From positions 159,444-223,443 of the forward strand of contig NZ_JAHKRO010000004.1 of the NCBI RefSeq assembly GCF_019396325.1: a stretch of DNA of 64,000 bases. The letters are read 5' to 3'. The notes under the pieces were generated by a model. The model was not told where the DNA came from, made no database searches, and was given only the letters and a program-made list of their open reading frames with translations. This stretch comes from Nonomuraea ceibae. Lineage in GTDB: Bacteria > Actinomycetota > Actinomycetes > Streptosporangiales > Streptosporangiaceae. Made by a program: the position numbers and the translations under genes. Positions 62,706 to 64,000 of the stretch are shown here, one piece after another. The first letter of the stretch is position 1; each line of letters begins with the position of its first letter.

Positions 62706-64000
62706 ATGGACGACGTGTGCCGCCGTTACGCCCTCGTCAGCTTTCTCACCTGGCTGCCCGCCGGGCTGATGATCGCGCCGCTGGTGCTGCTCATGCTGGA
62801 CCGGGGCCTGACCATCGTGCAGGTCGGCGTGGTCATGACCGTCTACTCGCTGGTCATCGCCGGGCTGGAGCTGCCCACCGGCGGGCTGGCCGACGTGGTG
62901 GGGCGCCGGGTGGTGCTCGCCGCCTCCGCCGCCTGCACCGCCCTGGCGCTGGTGCTGCTCGCGGTGGCGGGCACCTGGTGGGCGTTCACGGTGGCCGGCG
63001 CGGTGCTGGGAGTGGCGCGGGCGCTGTCCAGCGGGCCCGCGGAGGCGTGGTTCGTGGACACGCTGCACGCCGTCGAGGGGCCCGGCGCCGACCTGCGGCC
63101 TGGCCTGTCACGCGGGCACGTCATGGAGGACGTCGCGCTCGGCGTCGGCGTGCTGGCGGGCGGCTTCCTCCCGCTCGCAGCCGAAGCCGCCGGGATGGAC
63201 AGCGGCATGGGGACCGGCATGGCGGGGGCCGGGTGGCTTGACCCGCTGGCGTTGCCCGCGCTGCTCGGGGCGGTCGCCGCGCTGGTGTGGCTGGTGGTCG
63301 TGCTGATCGCCATGCCGGAGCCGCCCCGGCCGCCTGCCTCGGTGGCGGTGGTGCTGCGCGGCGTGCCGGTCACGGTGGCAGCCGGGGTGCGGGTCGCGGT
63401 GCATGACGGGCCGCTGCGGCGGCTGGTGCTGGTCGCGGCGGTGGTCGGGATGGCGCTCACCTGCATCGAGCTGCTGGTGCCCGGCCACCTGGCCGAGCTC
63501 ACCGGCTCGGGCGAAGGGGGAGCCACCGCCTACGCGATCGTGTCCGCCCTGGGCTTCGCCGGCAGCGCCCTGGGCAGCGCCCTCGCTCCCACCCTGGCCC
63601 GCCACCTCACCCCCACCCGCCCAGCTACGACCGCCCTCCCCCCAACGACCGCCCTCCCCGCTACGGCCCCCGATCCCGTTACGGCGGCCGATCCCGTTAC
63701 GGCGGCCCACTGCTCTGCGGGCGGCCCTGCCTCTACGACTGCCGACCCCGCTGCTGCGGTCCGGAGGGGCACGGAGGCCGGGGACGGCACGGCAGCCCAG
63801 GACAGCGCGGCCGCTCGGAGCGCCGAACTGGACGGGGACGGTGGGGCTGCTCGGGGCGGAGCGGCGGCTCCGGACGCTGGGGAAACCCGGGAGGGCGAGC
63901 CCGCCGGGAAGGGCGGCGCGGCCCCGGAGGGCGGGACTGTCCGGGGCGAGGACATGGTGCGGGGGACGGTGCAGGGGGCTGTGCGGGGGTCGGTGCGGGG
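62706..64000 (+). CDS. MFS transporter, 5' part (cut by the window end)
   Basis: ATG 62706 opens a frame that runs to the end of the window without a stop. The first 300 residues give about eight membrane segments (LTWLPAGLMIAPLVLLML, VVMTVYSLVIAGLELPTGGL, and others) with the MFS loop GLADVVGRRVV. From about residue 298 the frame becomes a low-complexity Pro/Arg/Gly- then Ala/Gly/Asp-rich stretch of over 130 residues, unusual for an MFS protein. This could be a long cytoplasmic loop, or a frameshift near the C-run at 63597. It is controlled by the upstream inverted repeat, by inference. Confidence 0.75.
   Translation, partial: MDDVCRRYALVSFLTWLPAGLMIAPLVLLMLDRGLTIVQVGVVMTVYSLVIAGLELPTGGLADVVGRRVVLAASAACTALALVLLAVAGTWWAFTVAGAVLGVARALSSGPAEAWFVDTLHAVEGPGADLRPGLSRGHVMEDVALGVGVLAGGFLPLAAEAAGMDSGMGTGMAGAGWLDPLALPALLGAVAALVWLVVVLIAMPEPPRPPASVAVVLRGVPVTVAAGVRVAVHDGPLRRLVLVAAVVGMALTCIELLVPGHLAELTGSGEGGATAYAIVSALGFAGSALGSALAPTLARHLTPTRPATTALPPTTALPATAPDPVTAADPVTAAHCSAGGPASTTADPAAAVRRGTEAGDGTAAQDSAAARSAELDGDGGAARGGAAAPDAGETREGEPAGKGGAAPEGGTVRGEDMVRGTVQGAVRGSVR
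63673..63708. repeat. Two perfect 18-bp tandem copies in the MFS low-complexity region
   Basis: GATCCCGTTACGGCGGCC is repeated twice head to tail. The 18-bp length keeps the reading frame (encoding a RSRYGG-type unit), suggesting expansion of the low-complexity insert by slippage. Confidence 0.75.

Overview
The window is very G+C-rich DNA packed with short intergenic gaps, GTG and TTG starts, and many ATGA or GTGA stop/start overlaps. Gene content points to a filamentous actinomycete: UTRA-domain GntR regulators, an SCO4848-like membrane protein beside a D,D-carboxypeptidase, a PGM1-type ATP-grasp protein, DUF5996 and DUF3017 proteins, and a eukaryote-type isocitrate dehydrogenase. A Streptosporangiales genus such as Nonomuraea is my best guess, but this is inference. 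No rRNA, tRNA, CRISPR array, phage or intact insertion sequence was seen.

0-8.3 kb: a catabolic and uptake island. A leftward operon (6 genes, mostly 4-8 bp overlaps) encodes a lipoprotein solute-binding protein, two permeases and an ATPase of the SsuABC/TauABC type, a benzoylformate-decarboxylase-like ThDP enzyme, and an unusual LuxR-type regulator fused to a type I periplasmic-binding fold. A divergent PcaU/PobR-like IclR regulator and a matching operator in the shared promoter suggest an aromatic acid substrate. 8.3-12.2 kb: a HigA antitoxin relic, a TipA-like MerR regulator, a MarR regulator with an IS30-type N-terminal helix-turn-helix, and a divergent serine hydrolase operon with three copies of a candidate operator.

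12.2-15.9 kb: the most interesting locus, a compact ribosomal-peptide (RiPP) cluster. It has a UTRA-only regulator, a GntR regulator, a 60-residue precursor with the PWG-x-SRM leader motif, an ATP-grasp ester/amide ligase and a PIMT-like methyltransferase. These are the hallmarks of an aspartimide-containing graspetide, as known for fuscimiditide. Related operator sequences lie before, inside and after it. 15.9-23.4 kb: a LysR gene, a secreted Cys-rich protein, then a peptidoglycan recycling cluster (RpiR/MurR-type regulator, NagZ, DigH-like hydrolase, AnmK) and an FHA-HTH protein.

23.5-42 kb: mostly core genome. It holds citrate synthase, DUF3017, Icd, Mdh, GalE, TrpS, a CNNM/CorC-type membrane protein, YihY, a D,D-carboxypeptidase and a CE4 deacetylase. 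Mixed in are a frameshifted membrane/propeller gene pair, a kinase with an extracellular glutamine-binding-type sensor domain, a decayed SMI1/KNR4 gene and a PGM1-related ATP-grasp protein. 42-57.4 kb: an M20 amidohydrolase, a secreted X-Pro peptidase, a complete nucleoside uptake and salvage operon (BMP lipoprotein, ATPase, two permeases, Cdd, DeoA), a divergent MarR/MFS efflux pair, and Add with a PH-domain membrane protein.

57.4-64 kb: a TetR-controlled acyl-CoA synthetase/enoyl-CoA hydratase operon with a perfect 14-bp palindrome. It is followed by a MerR-GyrI / ECF sigma-SnoaL / GyrI triad and an MFS gene cut by the window end, preceded by a long AT-rich inverted repeat.
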